Source of the DNA: an uncultured Acidimicrobiaceae bacterium
GTDB lineage: Bacteria; Actinomycetota; Acidimicrobiia; Acidimicrobiales; Ilumatobacteraceae
DNA: 8,363 nt
Reading direction: 5' to 3'
Assembly: GCA_903919215.1 (NCBI GenBank)
Contig: CAIXHI010000164.1
Coordinates: 1-8,363 of the forward strand
Within the stretch, counting starts at the first letter, position 1, and every line of letters begins with the position of its first letter. Positions 1 through 6,106 of this stretch are shown here, one piece after another. The notes below the pieces were generated by a model, which was given only the letters and a program-made list of their open reading frames with translations, was not told the DNA's origin and ran no database searches. A program made the translations under genes and the position numbers.

Positions 1-71
1 CCCCCAGGTTGGGCGCGATTCCCGCCCCCCAGGTCGGGCGCGATTCCCGCCCCCCAGGTCGGGCGCGATTC
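1..71. repeat. 25-bp tandem repeat, about 2.8 copies
   Basis: A 25-bp unit is repeated head to tail without spacers. The core GGGCGCGATTC occurs at 11-21, 36-46 and 61-71, and each copy is preceded by CCCCCAGGT(C/T). The third copy diverges after base 71, and the first differs by one base (T instead of C at position 10). The array runs to the window edge and may continue to the left. It lies downstream of the 3' end of the ygfZ-like gene. Its function is unknown. Confidence 0.9.
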
Positions 72-122
72 ATGTCATTGGTGTCCGGCGCAGCTCCCAC
101 GGGCGCGGAAATTGCGCACAAC

Positions 123-169
123 CGGCACGAATCGCGCCCATACGACAGCTACGGCACGAATCGCGCCCA
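123..169. repeat. 18-bp direct repeat, inverted relative to the 1-71 array
   Basis: An 18-bp sequence starting CGGCACGAATCG occurs at 123-140 and again at 152-169, a period of 29 bp. Each copy contains GAATCGCGCCC (129-139 and 158-168), which is the exact reverse complement of the core repeated at 11-71. The two groups therefore face each other across about 57 bp, and a transcript through them could pair over 11 bp. A degraded core-like stretch (GGGCGCGGAAATT) sits between them at 101-113. The rest of 1-214 shows no coding sequence and no RNA gene that I recognise. Confidence 0.88.
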
Positions 170-214
170 CGAGAAAGCGGGCCGGGTGGGGGCGCGCTGC
201 AGCCCGTGCGGCGG

Positions 215-910
215 TCAGCTGTGGAGGTCGCTGCGCTTGACGTACGCGAGCGCGAACTCGCCGTGCGACGAGGTGACGGTGCCGACACCGTCGGACACGC
301 GGACGCGCTGCAGCAACCTGGGTGCGGTGGCGCCGCGGCTCTCCATCCGCTCGACCAGTTCCTGACCCGGGTAACAGCCCTTGGTGAAGCTGACGGCGAT
401 GTCGGTGATGCCGGTCTCGGCAGGGATCGTCTCACCGGGCACGATTTCGGCACCCATCTGCGGCCAGACAGCGTCGATGCGAGCGGCGAGCAACTGTTCG
501 TACTCAGCAGGTTCGGCGTCGGCGGGTGGCTGCGGAGCGGGCCCGAGCACGTCGACTCCCCCACCCCACGACGCCAGACCCTCGACCTCGGACGCGCCTT
601 CGCCACGGACGGCGATGCACGTCCACGGCAGCACCTCGATCTCGGCCTTCACGCGGATCTTGAACCGGTTGAGACGGGCCACCATCACGTCGCCGAAGCC
701 GGCGTCGGTGTCGAGCACGAACGTGTCGTCGGCAGTGCGCCGCACCCGTGCGAGCACGTCGACCTTGCCGGTGGGCTGCAACACGAACGTCCACGCCGAC
801 GAGGCGATCTGCAGCGGTCGCAACTCCTGCGACACCTGCGACTGCAGATACGTGGCCGCGTCGGGGCCACTCACCTGGACGACATCTCTCGGATACTCAC
901 AGAACCACAT
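215..910 (-). CDS. YgfZ/GcvT-like folate-binding protein, compact form
   Basis: A 231-residue protein of the YgfZ (COG0354) family, which is related to the T protein of glycine cleavage. Its characterised members bind tetrahydrofolate and help maintain certain Fe-S enzymes. The family signature K-G-C-[YF]-x-G-Q-E is intact at residues 177-184, with Cys179 the conserved cysteine. The N-terminal VSGPDAATYLQSQ (about 12-25) and QPTGKVDVLARV (about 45-56) segments also fit. I chose the ATG at 910 over an in-frame GTG at 925 because AAAGGG lies 6 nt upstream of the ATG, a good ribosome-binding spacing. E. coli YgfZ has about 326 residues, so this is a short version with a reduced C-terminal barrel; no frameshift is visible. 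It is divergent from the membrane-protein gene at 971. The family is secure, the exact role inferred. Confidence 0.9.
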   Translation of the reverse strand: MWFCEYPRDVVQVSGPDAATYLQSQVSQELRPLQIASSAWTFVLQPTGKVDVLARVRRTADDTFVLDTDAGFGDVMVARLNRFKIRVKAEIEVLPWTCIAVRGEGASEVEGLASWGGGVDVLGPAPQPPADAEPAEYEQLLAARIDAVWPQMGAEIVPGETIPAETGITDIAVSFTKGCYPGQELVERMESRGATAPRLLQRVRVSDGVGTVTSSHGEFALAYVKRSDLHS

Positions 911-916
911 ACACGA

Positions 917-922
917 CCCTTT
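917..922 (-). promoter_or_regulatory. Ribosome-binding site of the ygfZ-like gene
   Basis: On the minus strand AAAGGG lies 6 nt before the ATG at 910. It lies inside the extra codons that the longer GTG start (925) would require, which favours the ATG as the real start. Confidence 0.6.
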
Positions 923-970
923 CACCGGAACAGTCTGCGGCGTTCACCAGCGACTGGCACACTGTGGGAC

Positions 971-1498
971 ATGGATTCGGATCTCGTCGCCCGTCGGGCC
1001 AGCGATGGCCTGCAGTTCACCCTTCGCCGACTCACCAGCCTCGCCGCTGGTATCGCCATGATCGCCATCGCCATCGGCGCCGCCACGTTCGCCACCGGTG
1101 TGTGGGTGTTCGGCAGCGGCAGCACGGGTTGGTTCGTGGTCGGCGGGCTGCTCGCATTCGGCCCGGCATTGGCCGCCACCATCGCCACCTTCCGAGTGCG
1201 ACGCACCGCGCACCATGCTCCTCGGCTGCTCGACGAAGTTCGCGCGTTCAGGGGCGGCGCCAACAGTTCCGCAGACGTATTGTTCGACTACGACAGCGGC
1301 CAGCCCGTCGCCATGACAGCCAAGAGCCTCAGCTCGCTCCGCTCCGACCTTGAGCAGCGCAGCAAGGAGTTCCCGGCGCTGACGGCAGCCGTCAAGGCGA
1401 TCACCACGGTCCCCAAGCTGATTGCGCTCGCCGTACCCGGCATGATCGCCGCCGGGGCACTTGGCACCGTACTGCTGTTGGTGGGCCTGCTCAGCTGA
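971..1498 (+). CDS. Unrecognised protein with three predicted membrane segments
   Basis: A 175-residue protein whose family I do not recognise. Hydrophobic stretches at about residues 22-48, 53-74 and 149-174 look like three membrane segments. Two form an N-terminal hairpin and one closes the C-terminus. A charged soluble stretch of about 75 residues lies between them, starting with an Arg-rich stop-transfer run (RVRR, 75-78) and containing a likely helix (about 118-133). The reading frame is strongly GC3-biased, and no competing real gene occupies 926-1490. The ATG at 971 is the natural start. There is no good Shine-Dalgarno sequence; the hexamer CACACT stands 7 nt upstream, a weak candidate -10 for a leaderless message. 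The open frame extends upstream to 206, but that part is antisense to the ygfZ-like gene and is not coding. Its 3' end overlaps that of trpE by 8 bp, tail to tail. Confidence 0.72.
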   Translation: MDSDLVARRASDGLQFTLRRLTSLAAGIAMIAIAIGAATFATGVWVFGSGSTGWFVVGGLLAFGPALAATIATFRVRRTAHHAPRLLDEVRAFRGGANSSADVLFDYDSGQPVAMTAKSLSSLRSDLEQRSKEFPALTAAVKAITTVPKLIALAVPGMIAAGALGTVLLLVGLLS

Positions 1499-3011
1499 GT
1501 CGGCGCTGCTCGGTCATTCGCCGGGCCGCAGGCACCGCCGCCAACAGCGCTGCCGCCTTGTTGCGGCATTCGAGATCCTCATCCGCGGGCACCGAATCGG
1601 CGACGATGCCTGCACCAGCCTGGAACGACGCGCCATGTGCGCCCACGAACATTGTGCGGATCGCAATCGCTGTGTCGAGGTTGCCACTGAAGTCGACGTA
1701 GCCGACGACACCCGCATACGGGCCGCGCTTGACCGGCTCGAGCTCGTCGATGATCTCCATCGCGCGCACCTTCGGCGCACCGCTGACCGTGCCCGCAGGC
1801 AAGGTGGCACGCAAGACGTCGATCGGCGTCTTACCCTCCAGCAGCTCACCGCTGACCTGCGAGGTGAGGTGCATCACGTGGCTATAGCGCTCGAGTGTCA
1901 TCAACTCGTCGACGTGCACGGTGCCGAAGTTGGCGACGCGGCCCACGTCGTTGCGAGCAAGGTCGACGAGCATGATGTGCTCGGCGACCTCCTTCGGGTT
2001 CTCCTTCAACTCGCCAGCCATACGGCGGTCGTCCTCGTCATCCGCCCCACGACGGCGTGTCCCGGCGATGGGACGGCTGACCACCTTGCGACCCAGCACC
2101 TGCACCAGTGGCTCGGGTGAACTGCCAGCGATGGTGATGTCGTCATAGCGCAAGAAGTACATGTACGGGCTGGGGTTCACCTGCCGCAACACGCGATAGA
2201 AGTCGAACGGATCGGCTTGCAGATCGATGTCGTAACGCTGGGACAGCACGACCTGGAAGATGTCGCCAGCAACGATGTGTTCTTTCGCGACTTCGACGGC
2301 CTGCTGATACATGCCGTCAGCCATCGAGCTGCGCACTGTGGGCGGCACTTGACCTGCGACCGGCGGCTCGACGAGCGGCATCGTGAGCGGTAGCCCGAGC
2401 TTGTCGAACGTGGCTTGCACACGTTCGCACGCCAGGTCGTACTCGCGGTCCACACCCTCAGCGTCCATGTCGAGCACGGGAACGCTCTCGATGAGGTACA
2501 TCCGTTGGCGCCAGTGGTCGAACGCGACGAGCGATCCGATGATGCTCATCACCGCGTCGGGCAGGTTGCGATCGTCGTGCGGCATGTTCGGCAGATGCTC
2601 GACCTCACGGACGATGTCGTAGCCGAGGAACCCCATGATGCCGCCCTGCAACGGAGGCAGATCCGGGATGATGGGCCCGCGGTAGGCGGCGATCACAGCG
2701 TCGAGCAGGGCCAACATCCCCTTGTCGAGCGGGATATCGGGTGTGAGCCGTTGCCCACGTTTGGTGATCGTGCCGTCGCGCAACTCGAAGGTCGCGACAG
2801 GGTCGTGACCCACGAAGCTGTAGCGCGACCAGCGCTCGCCATGCTCCACCGACTCCAGCAGGAACCCTTCGCCCTCGCCCACCAGCTTGAGGAACGCGGA
2901 CACCGGCGTCTCGAGGTCGGCCAGCACCTCGGTCCAGAGCGGCACGACAGTATGTTCCGCGGCCAGCGCGTGGAACTCTTCGCGGCTGGGACGGACGGCG
3001 AACCGATTCAT
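1491..3011 (-). CDS. trpE: Anthranilate synthase component I
   Basis: A 506-residue large subunit of anthranilate synthase, which makes anthranilate from chorismate with ammonia from the TrpG glutaminase. This is the first committed step of tryptophan synthesis. The N-terminal domain carries the tryptophan-binding element FLLES (50-54), and NPSPYMYF (279-286) completes the feedback site. The chorismate-binding domain shows SSPEPLV (297-303), RPIAGTRRRG (313-322), ELKENPKEVAEHIMLVDLARND (334-355), SHVMHLTS (377-384), LPAGTVSGAPK (404-414) and QAGAGIVADS (464-473). Length and motif order are normal, so the enzyme should be active and feedback-sensitive. The start at 3011 overlaps the hisI stop as ATGA, so translation is probably coupled; an upstream in-frame start at 3062 would lie within hisI and adds nonconserved residues. 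No trpG or other trp gene is in the window. Confidence 0.97.
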   Translation of the reverse strand: MNRFAVRPSREEFHALAAEHTVVPLWTEVLADLETPVSAFLKLVGEGEGFLLESVEHGERWSRYSFVGHDPVATFELRDGTITKRGQRLTPDIPLDKGMLALLDAVIAAYRGPIIPDLPPLQGGIMGFLGYDIVREVEHLPNMPHDDRNLPDAVMSIIGSLVAFDHWRQRMYLIESVPVLDMDAEGVDREYDLACERVQATFDKLGLPLTMPLVEPPVAGQVPPTVRSSMADGMYQQAVEVAKEHIVAGDIFQVVLSQRYDIDLQADPFDFYRVLRQVNPSPYMYFLRYDDITIAGSSPEPLVQVLGRKVVSRPIAGTRRRGADDEDDRRMAGELKENPKEVAEHIMLVDLARNDVGRVANFGTVHVDELMTLERYSHVMHLTSQVSGELLEGKTPIDVLRATLPAGTVSGAPKVRAMEIIDELEPVKRGPYAGVVGYVDFSGNLDTAIAIRTMFVGAHGASFQAGAGIVADSVPADEDLECRNKAAALLAAVPAARRMTEQRRLS

Positions 3012-3370
3012 GCGCTGGCGCCGAAGGCGCGGTAGAAGCATGAATACTCGCCGGTGTGGCACGCGCCGTTGCCCTCTTGCTCCACCAAGAACAACAGCGT
3101 GTCGCCATCGCAGTCGTAGTAGCCGGCGCGTACGAACTGTCGGTCACCGCTGGTGTCGCCCTTGCGCCACACCTCTTGGCGGCTGCGACTCCAATAGACC
3201 ATGCGACCTTCAGCGAGCGTCATCGCCAGTGTCTCGGCATTCATGTACGCCATCATCAGCACGGACTTGGTATGCACGTCCTGGGCGATGACGGGGACCA
3301 GGCCGCTGGCGTCGTACTTGACGGCAGCGAGCTGCTCGGGGGTGGCGAGGGTCGACACGGCGTCGGGCAT
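3008..3370 (-). CDS. hisI: Phosphoribosyl-AMP cyclohydrolase
   Basis: A 120-residue monofunctional HisI, which opens the adenine ring of phosphoribosyl-AMP in the third step of histidine synthesis. The conserved blocks are present: VLMMAYMNAE (about 37-46), TLAEGRMVYWSRSRQEVWRKGDTSG (about 51-75), YDCDGDT (about 85-91) and GNGACHTGEYSCF (about 100-112). They include the cysteines of the zinc site and the Asp-rich metal loop. There is no HisE domain. I prefer the ATG at 3370 because the N-terminus then has normal length and TAGGCT lies exactly 7 nt upstream. An in-frame ATG at 3409 would add 13 nonconserved residues. It sits between the GroES-like gene upstream and trpE, with which it shares an ATGA overlap. 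The function is secure, the start moderately so. Confidence 0.94.
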   Translation of the reverse strand: MPDAVSTLATPEQLAAVKYDASGLVPVIAQDVHTKSVLMMAYMNAETLAMTLAEGRMVYWSRSRQEVWRKGDTSGDRQFVRAGYYDCDGDTLLFLVEQEGNGACHTGEYSCFYRAFGASA

Positions 3371-3377
3371 GCCGGAC

Positions 3378-3383
3378 AGCCTA
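3378..3383 (-). promoter_or_regulatory. Candidate -10 element for leaderless hisI-trpE transcription
   Basis: TAGGCT (TANNNT) on the minus strand ends 7 nt before the hisI ATG at 3370, so transcription would start at or next to the start codon. No convincing -35 is visible. It lies in the 50-bp gap after the GroES-like gene, so hisI-trpE could have its own promoter as well as read-through. Confidence 0.45.
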
Positions 3384-3420
3384 GGAGCGACGCTCGGCGG
3401 GCGCCCCATACATTGCTGTT

Positions 3421-3747
3421 CTACAGATACAGGCCAGTGCTCGACTCGATGCGGCTGGCCGCCACGGCATGGATATCGCGCTCGCGCAGCATGATGTAGT
3501 CGGTACCCCCGACCTCCACCTCGTAGCGATCCTCGGGACTGAACAACACCTGATCGCCCACCTCAGCGGTGCGCACGTTCTGGCCGAGGGCCATGACTTC
3601 GGCCCACACGAGCCGCTTCGAGATCTGCGCCGTGGCCGGAATCAGAATGCCGCCGGTCGTGCGCCGCTCGCCGTCCTTCTCCGGGATGCGAACGAGCACC
3701 CTGTCGTTGAGCATCTTGATCGGGAGTTTTTGGTCGTCCAAGGCCAC
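3421..3747 (-). CDS. GroES-like co-chaperonin, without an adjacent groEL
   Basis: A 108-residue protein of the GroES (Cpn10) fold. The core runs from MLNDRVLVRI (12-21) through TTGGILIPATAQ (30-41), the position of the mobile loop that contacts GroEL. It continues through VGDQVLF (63-69) and DYIMLRERDIHAV (83-95), the usual C-terminal strand pattern. The hydrophobic triad of the loop reads ILI, but the stretch after it (ISKRLVWAEVMALGQN) lacks the usual EKPQ-like segment. That resembles a divergent actinobacterial GroES-like paralogue more than the canonical groESL protein, a judgement from memory of the family. I chose the GTG at 3747 because a promoter-like TTGGGG-18 nt-TACCCT stands 7 nt before it. 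Upstream in-frame GTG (3804) would run through that promoter and add 19 unconserved residues. It is divergent from the lipoprotein and lies ahead of hisI. Confidence 0.87.
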   Translation of the reverse strand: MALDDQKLPIKMLNDRVLVRIPEKDGERRTTGGILIPATAQISKRLVWAEVMALGQNVRTAEVGDQVLFSPEDRYEVEVGGTDYIMLRERDIHAVAASRIESSTGLYL

Positions 3748-3754
3748 GGCGGGC

Positions 3755-3784
3755 AGGGTACCGTCGATGGTGTCGTGGCCCCAA
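3755..3784 (-). promoter_or_regulatory. Candidate leaderless promoter of the GroES-like gene
   Basis: On the minus strand TTGGGG (3784-3779) is followed after 18 nt by TACCCT (3760-3755), and then after 7 nt by the GTG at 3747. The spacing fits a housekeeping-sigma promoter with initiation at the start codon. I see no inverted repeat of the CIRCE type, so HrcA control is not suggested. Confidence 0.5.
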
Positions 3785-3792
3785 CGGGTCGG

Positions 3793-3799
3793 GAAAGGA
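3793..3799 (+). promoter_or_regulatory. Ribosome-binding site of the lipoprotein gene
   Basis: GAAAGGA lies 6 nt before the GTG at 3806 and supports that start over upstream in-frame ATGs, which are antisense to the GroES-like gene. This gene therefore appears to have a leadered message, unlike its divergent neighbour. Confidence 0.65.
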
Positions 3800-3805
3800 A
3801 CCACT

Positions 3806-4342
3806 GTGCGTCATCGCTGTGCCATCACCCTCGCCGTCTTCGCCTCGGTCGCCGGGCTGTTGCTCGTCGCCGGGTGCTCCGACGACAGCTTGAAGGAGAG
3901 CACCCCCAACAGTTCGAGTGGCACGCTCGGCACCCCCGACTACTCGTTCGGCCCCACCACCACGTTCATGCCCGACTGCTCGAGCATGCCGTCCCCGGCA
4001 CAACTGTCGACGTTGGCCGGCATCCCCCTTGCCGACGGCACGGTCATCGCCACCGGCACCTGCGAGTTCCGAGGACTCAACGATCAGACGCGGGTGGTCA
4101 CGCTGGGCCTGCTCACCGACCCGGTCGACCAGACCAACTTCCACGACTTCGTCGCGTCGGTGGGCACCACCACCCCGCTCGCTGACGCGAATGTCCCGGC
4201 GGCCACACTCGGCCCAGACTCCACCGTGTTCGCGCTCGTCAACGATGCCGTCTACACAGTGCAGACGAATGTCACCGATGCTCCGGTCGCTGATCAGATT
4301 CCCACCTCGGTGGCCATCCTCGGGGCCTGGCTGACCCCCTAA
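3806..4342 (+). CDS. Secreted lipoprotein of unknown function, possibly DUF3558-like
   Basis: A 178-residue predicted lipoprotein. The signal peptide has basic RHR at 2-4, a hydrophobic stretch at about 6-22 and the lipobox V-A-G-C at 21-24, so Cys24 should be lipidated and the protein anchored outside the membrane. A Ser/Thr/Pro/Gly-rich linker (about 25-53) precedes a compact domain with two further cysteines, Cys58 and Cys86, suited to a disulphide. The layout is an early Cys, a short helix PAQLSTLAGIPL, then Cys-x-Phe and beta-rich sequence. This recalls actinobacterial DUF3558 lipoproteins, but I offer that only as a weak resemblance. The GTG start is supported by GAAAGGA 6 nt upstream. 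It is divergent from the GroES-like gene (58 bp) and convergent with the LCIB-like gene (11 bp gap). No function is assigned. Confidence 0.85.
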   Translation: MRHRCAITLAVFASVAGLLLVAGCSDDSLKESTPNSSSGTLGTPDYSFGPTTTFMPDCSSMPSPAQLSTLAGIPLADGTVIATGTCEFRGLNDQTRVVTLGLLTDPVDQTNFHDFVASVGTTTPLADANVPAATLGPDSTVFALVNDAVYTVQTNVTDAPVADQIPTSVAILGAWLTP

Positions 4343-4353
4343 CACCTCACCCG

Positions 4354-5076
4354 TCAGCGGCTCAACACTCGGCGCACGGCGTCGTCGCGCAGCGCCACCC
4401 AGGCATCGACGACATGCACGCGATCCTCATCGTGATGGTGCACCACGACACCCGAGAACATCGCGACATCGGCGTCCGCGTCTCGAACCAGGCCGTCCGC
4501 GAGCCGCGCCATCTCCTCGGATGCCAACCGGCGCACGAGGTCGGTGAGCGTCACCAGATCGGGCGCCTCACCCGACCCCACGTCGGCGACGACGTCGCGA
4601 CGCAGCAGGCTCATCTCCAGGTCGTCGTGATCGATCTCGTCTCGACGCGACCCTGTTGCCAGTTCCTGTTGCAGACCGACGAGTGCACCACACGCTGTGG
4701 ACTCGTGGTGCTGGCCATCACGTAACACGAACCCCACCGAGCCGTCCACGGCGACACCGATGTGTGGCATCACCACGATGACATAGCGGCGGCGGCCGTC
4801 GAGTCCGGGCGCATGATGCGCTGCCGCCGCCATACCCGACGCACCGAGGAACACCATGCCGGCCAGGCTGGAAATGTCGAATGCCGCTCCCCACTGGGCG
4901 GACACCGCCGACTCGATGCCGAACATCAACTCATCGCGGCACACGCCGATGAGGGCCAGTGCGTTGCCGGGCTCGAACCCGTGCGGAGCCAGCACCGCGA
5001 CCGTCCAACGGGCGAACTCGTCGAGGGTCATCGTGCCAGCCGCGCCGGGCGCGAGCGCGTCGATCAGCGAACTCAT
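4354..5076 (-). CDS. LCIB/C-type beta-carbonic-anhydrase family protein
   Basis: A 240-residue protein that I recognise as belonging to the limiting-CO2-inducible B/C (LCIB) family, a divergent group of zinc beta-carbonic anhydrases first studied in algal CO2 concentration. Supporting blocks, in order, are ALIGVCRDEL (41-50), W62, ISSLAGMVFLGASGMAAAAHHAPG (68-91), VMPHIGVAVDGSVG (102-115) and ESTACGALVG (125-134). The C-terminal part is conserved-looking (DDLEMSLLRR, 151-160; PDLVTLTDLVRR, 172-183). Candidate zinc ligands are Cys46, His105 and Cys129, with Asp48 as the likely catalytic-site acid; these come from motif matching, not a structure. The Arg of a canonical CxDxR motif is not in place (Arg47 is adjacent). 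It starts 13 bp after the bmt-like stop without a clear ribosome-binding site, so it is probably co-transcribed. There is no signal peptide, so it should be cytoplasmic. The family is fairly sure, the activity untested. Confidence 0.78.
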   Translation of the reverse strand: MSSLIDALAPGAAGTMTLDEFARWTVAVLAPHGFEPGNALALIGVCRDELMFGIESAVSAQWGAAFDISSLAGMVFLGASGMAAAAHHAPGLDGRRRYVIVVMPHIGVAVDGSVGFVLRDGQHHESTACGALVGLQQELATGSRRDEIDHDDLEMSLLRRDVVADVGSGEAPDLVTLTDLVRRLASEEMARLADGLVRDADADVAMFSGVVVHHHDEDRVHVVDAWVALRDDAVRRVLSR

Positions 5077-5089
5077 GGTGATCGGAGCG

Positions 5090-6091
5090 TCAGCCGCGCT
5101 GGCGACGCGTCTGGCGATCGGTAACGACTTCGCTGGGCGCAGAGTTCGTCAGCGGCCCGATCGCGGAGACAATCATGTCGATGGTGGGCTTGTCGCCAGC
5201 GGTCGGATGCGCATCGATCGCGGCCCGCATCGAGGCGAGGTGTTCGGGGGTGGTGCCACAGCACCCGCCGACGATCCGCGCCCCGGCATCGACGGCCAGC
5301 GCGGCGTACTTCCCCATCAGGTCGGGGGTGCCGCTGTACACGATTTCGGTGCCGTGGAACTGCGGTACCCCGCAGTTCCCCTTGCTGACGAGCGCGCGCT
5401 GCGAGGTGGTGCCCATCTCCAGCAGCGTGACAAGGATGTCGGATGCGCCGACACCGCAGTTGGCGCCGACGGCCAGCGGGGCCTGTGGTTCATCGGTGAA
5501 CAGCGCGTCGAAGTTCGCTGGCAGCAGACCCATCATCGTGCGACCCGCTGTGTCGAACGAACAGGTCACGACGTAGGGCATACCCTCCTGGATTGCCGCG
5601 GTGGCCGCGGCGTGCACTTCCTCTGCGGCAGACATTGTTTCGATCCACGCGACGTCGGCGCCACCGGCCTTGAGCCCACGGATCTCCTCGGCGAACGACG
5701 CCACCGCCGCGTCGTGCGTGAGCGCCCCGAGCGGTTGGAACAACTCGCCGGTCGGGCCGACGCTGCCTGCTACCACGACAGGTCGAGGTGAGGCATCGGC
5801 GACCTCACGCGCCAACTCTGCAGCGCGTTTGGCCAGTTCGAACGTACGGTCCTGCGCCTTGTGCAGCTTCAAGCGGTGCGGGTTGCACCCGAAGGTGTTG
5901 GTGAGGATGATGTCGGCGCCAGCATCGACGAACTGCTGGTGCAACGCCTGCACCCGCTCGGGGTGATCGACGATCCAGAACTCCGGCGGCTCACCGGCGG
6001 TGAGACCGGCAGCGAAGTAGTTGGTTCCAGTGGCACCATCGGCGAGTAGAACACGGCCAGTGGCGAGGAGGTCGGAGAGCGAAGTGCGCAT
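5090..6091 (-). CDS. bmt: Betaine--homocysteine S-methyltransferase-like protein (Bmt type)
   Basis: A 333-residue member of the homocysteine S-methyltransferase family, whose zinc barrel activates homocysteine and yields methionine. DGATGTN (18-24), TNTFG (64-68), VAGSVGPTGELFQPLG (107-122), SFDTAGRTMMG (178-188), GANCGVGASD (209-218) and VGGCCGTTPEHL (274-285) all match. Cys212, Cys277 and Cys278 are the zinc ligands. The whole pattern resembles bacterial Bmt proteins annotated as glycine-betaine-dependent, so betaine is the best donor guess, though another methyl donor is possible. After about residue 298 there is a 35-residue tail that looks unconserved. The ATG at 6091 is the centre of a 15-bp palindrome and has TAGCCT 8 nt upstream. 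The gene begins 15 bp after the aldo/keto reductase stop and precedes the LCIB-like gene. Confidence 0.87.
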   Translation of the reverse strand: MRTSLSDLLATGRVLLADGATGTNYFAAGLTAGEPPEFWIVDHPERVQALHQQFVDAGADIILTNTFGCNPHRLKLHKAQDRTFELAKRAAELAREVADASPRPVVVAGSVGPTGELFQPLGALTHDAAVASFAEEIRGLKAGGADVAWIETMSAAEEVHAAATAAIQEGMPYVVTCSFDTAGRTMMGLLPANFDALFTDEPQAPLAVGANCGVGASDILVTLLEMGTTSQRALVSKGNCGVPQFHGTEIVYSGTPDLMGKYAALAVDAGARIVGGCCGTTPEHLASMRAAIDAHPTAGDKPTIDMIVSAIGPLTNSAPSEVVTDRQTRRQRG

Positions 6092-6105
6092 TGCGCACCA
6101 GGCTA
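6084..6105 (-). promoter_or_regulatory. Candidate -10 and start-codon palindrome of the bmt-like gene
   Basis: TAGCCT (6105-6100, minus strand) ends 8 nt before the ATG at 6091. Overlapping the start is the perfect odd palindrome GTGCGCA-T-TGCGCAC (6084-6098). The first would permit leaderless initiation inside the operon; the second could be an operator or a chance GC-rich dyad. No strong -35 is visible. Confidence 0.35.
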
Positions 6106-6106
6106 C

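Noticed and set aside
1..169. CRISPR array
   Set aside because: The 25-bp copies are contiguous with no unique spacers, and the other two copies are inverted. No cas gene is present.
206..970. Upstream extension of the 971-1498 open frame as one 430-residue plus-strand protein
   Set aside because: This part is antisense to the ygfZ-like gene with its intact signature. Its translation is Arg/His-rich and low in complexity, and the hydrophobic protein begins cleanly at the ATG at 971.
3748..3805. CIRCE operator or HrcA-type heat-shock control before the GroES-like gene
   Set aside because: No long inverted repeat of the CIRCE type is present in the 58-bp divergent gap; only promoter-like hexamers are seen.
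3563..4345. 260-codon minus-strand open frame opposite the lipoprotein
   Set aside because: It covers both the lipoprotein and the GroES-like gene in the wrong frame. The lipoprotein has a signal peptide, lipobox and ribosome-binding site, so it is the real gene.
4343..4353. Terminator between the convergent lipoprotein and LCIB-like genes
   Set aside because: The gap is only 11 bp and shows neither a stable hairpin nor a T-tract; GGGG-N9-CCCC just inside the lipoprotein end is too weak.
4856..5791. 311-codon plus-strand open frame
   Set aside because: It is antisense to the LCIB-like and bmt-like genes, which have conserved motifs; its own translation shows no family features.
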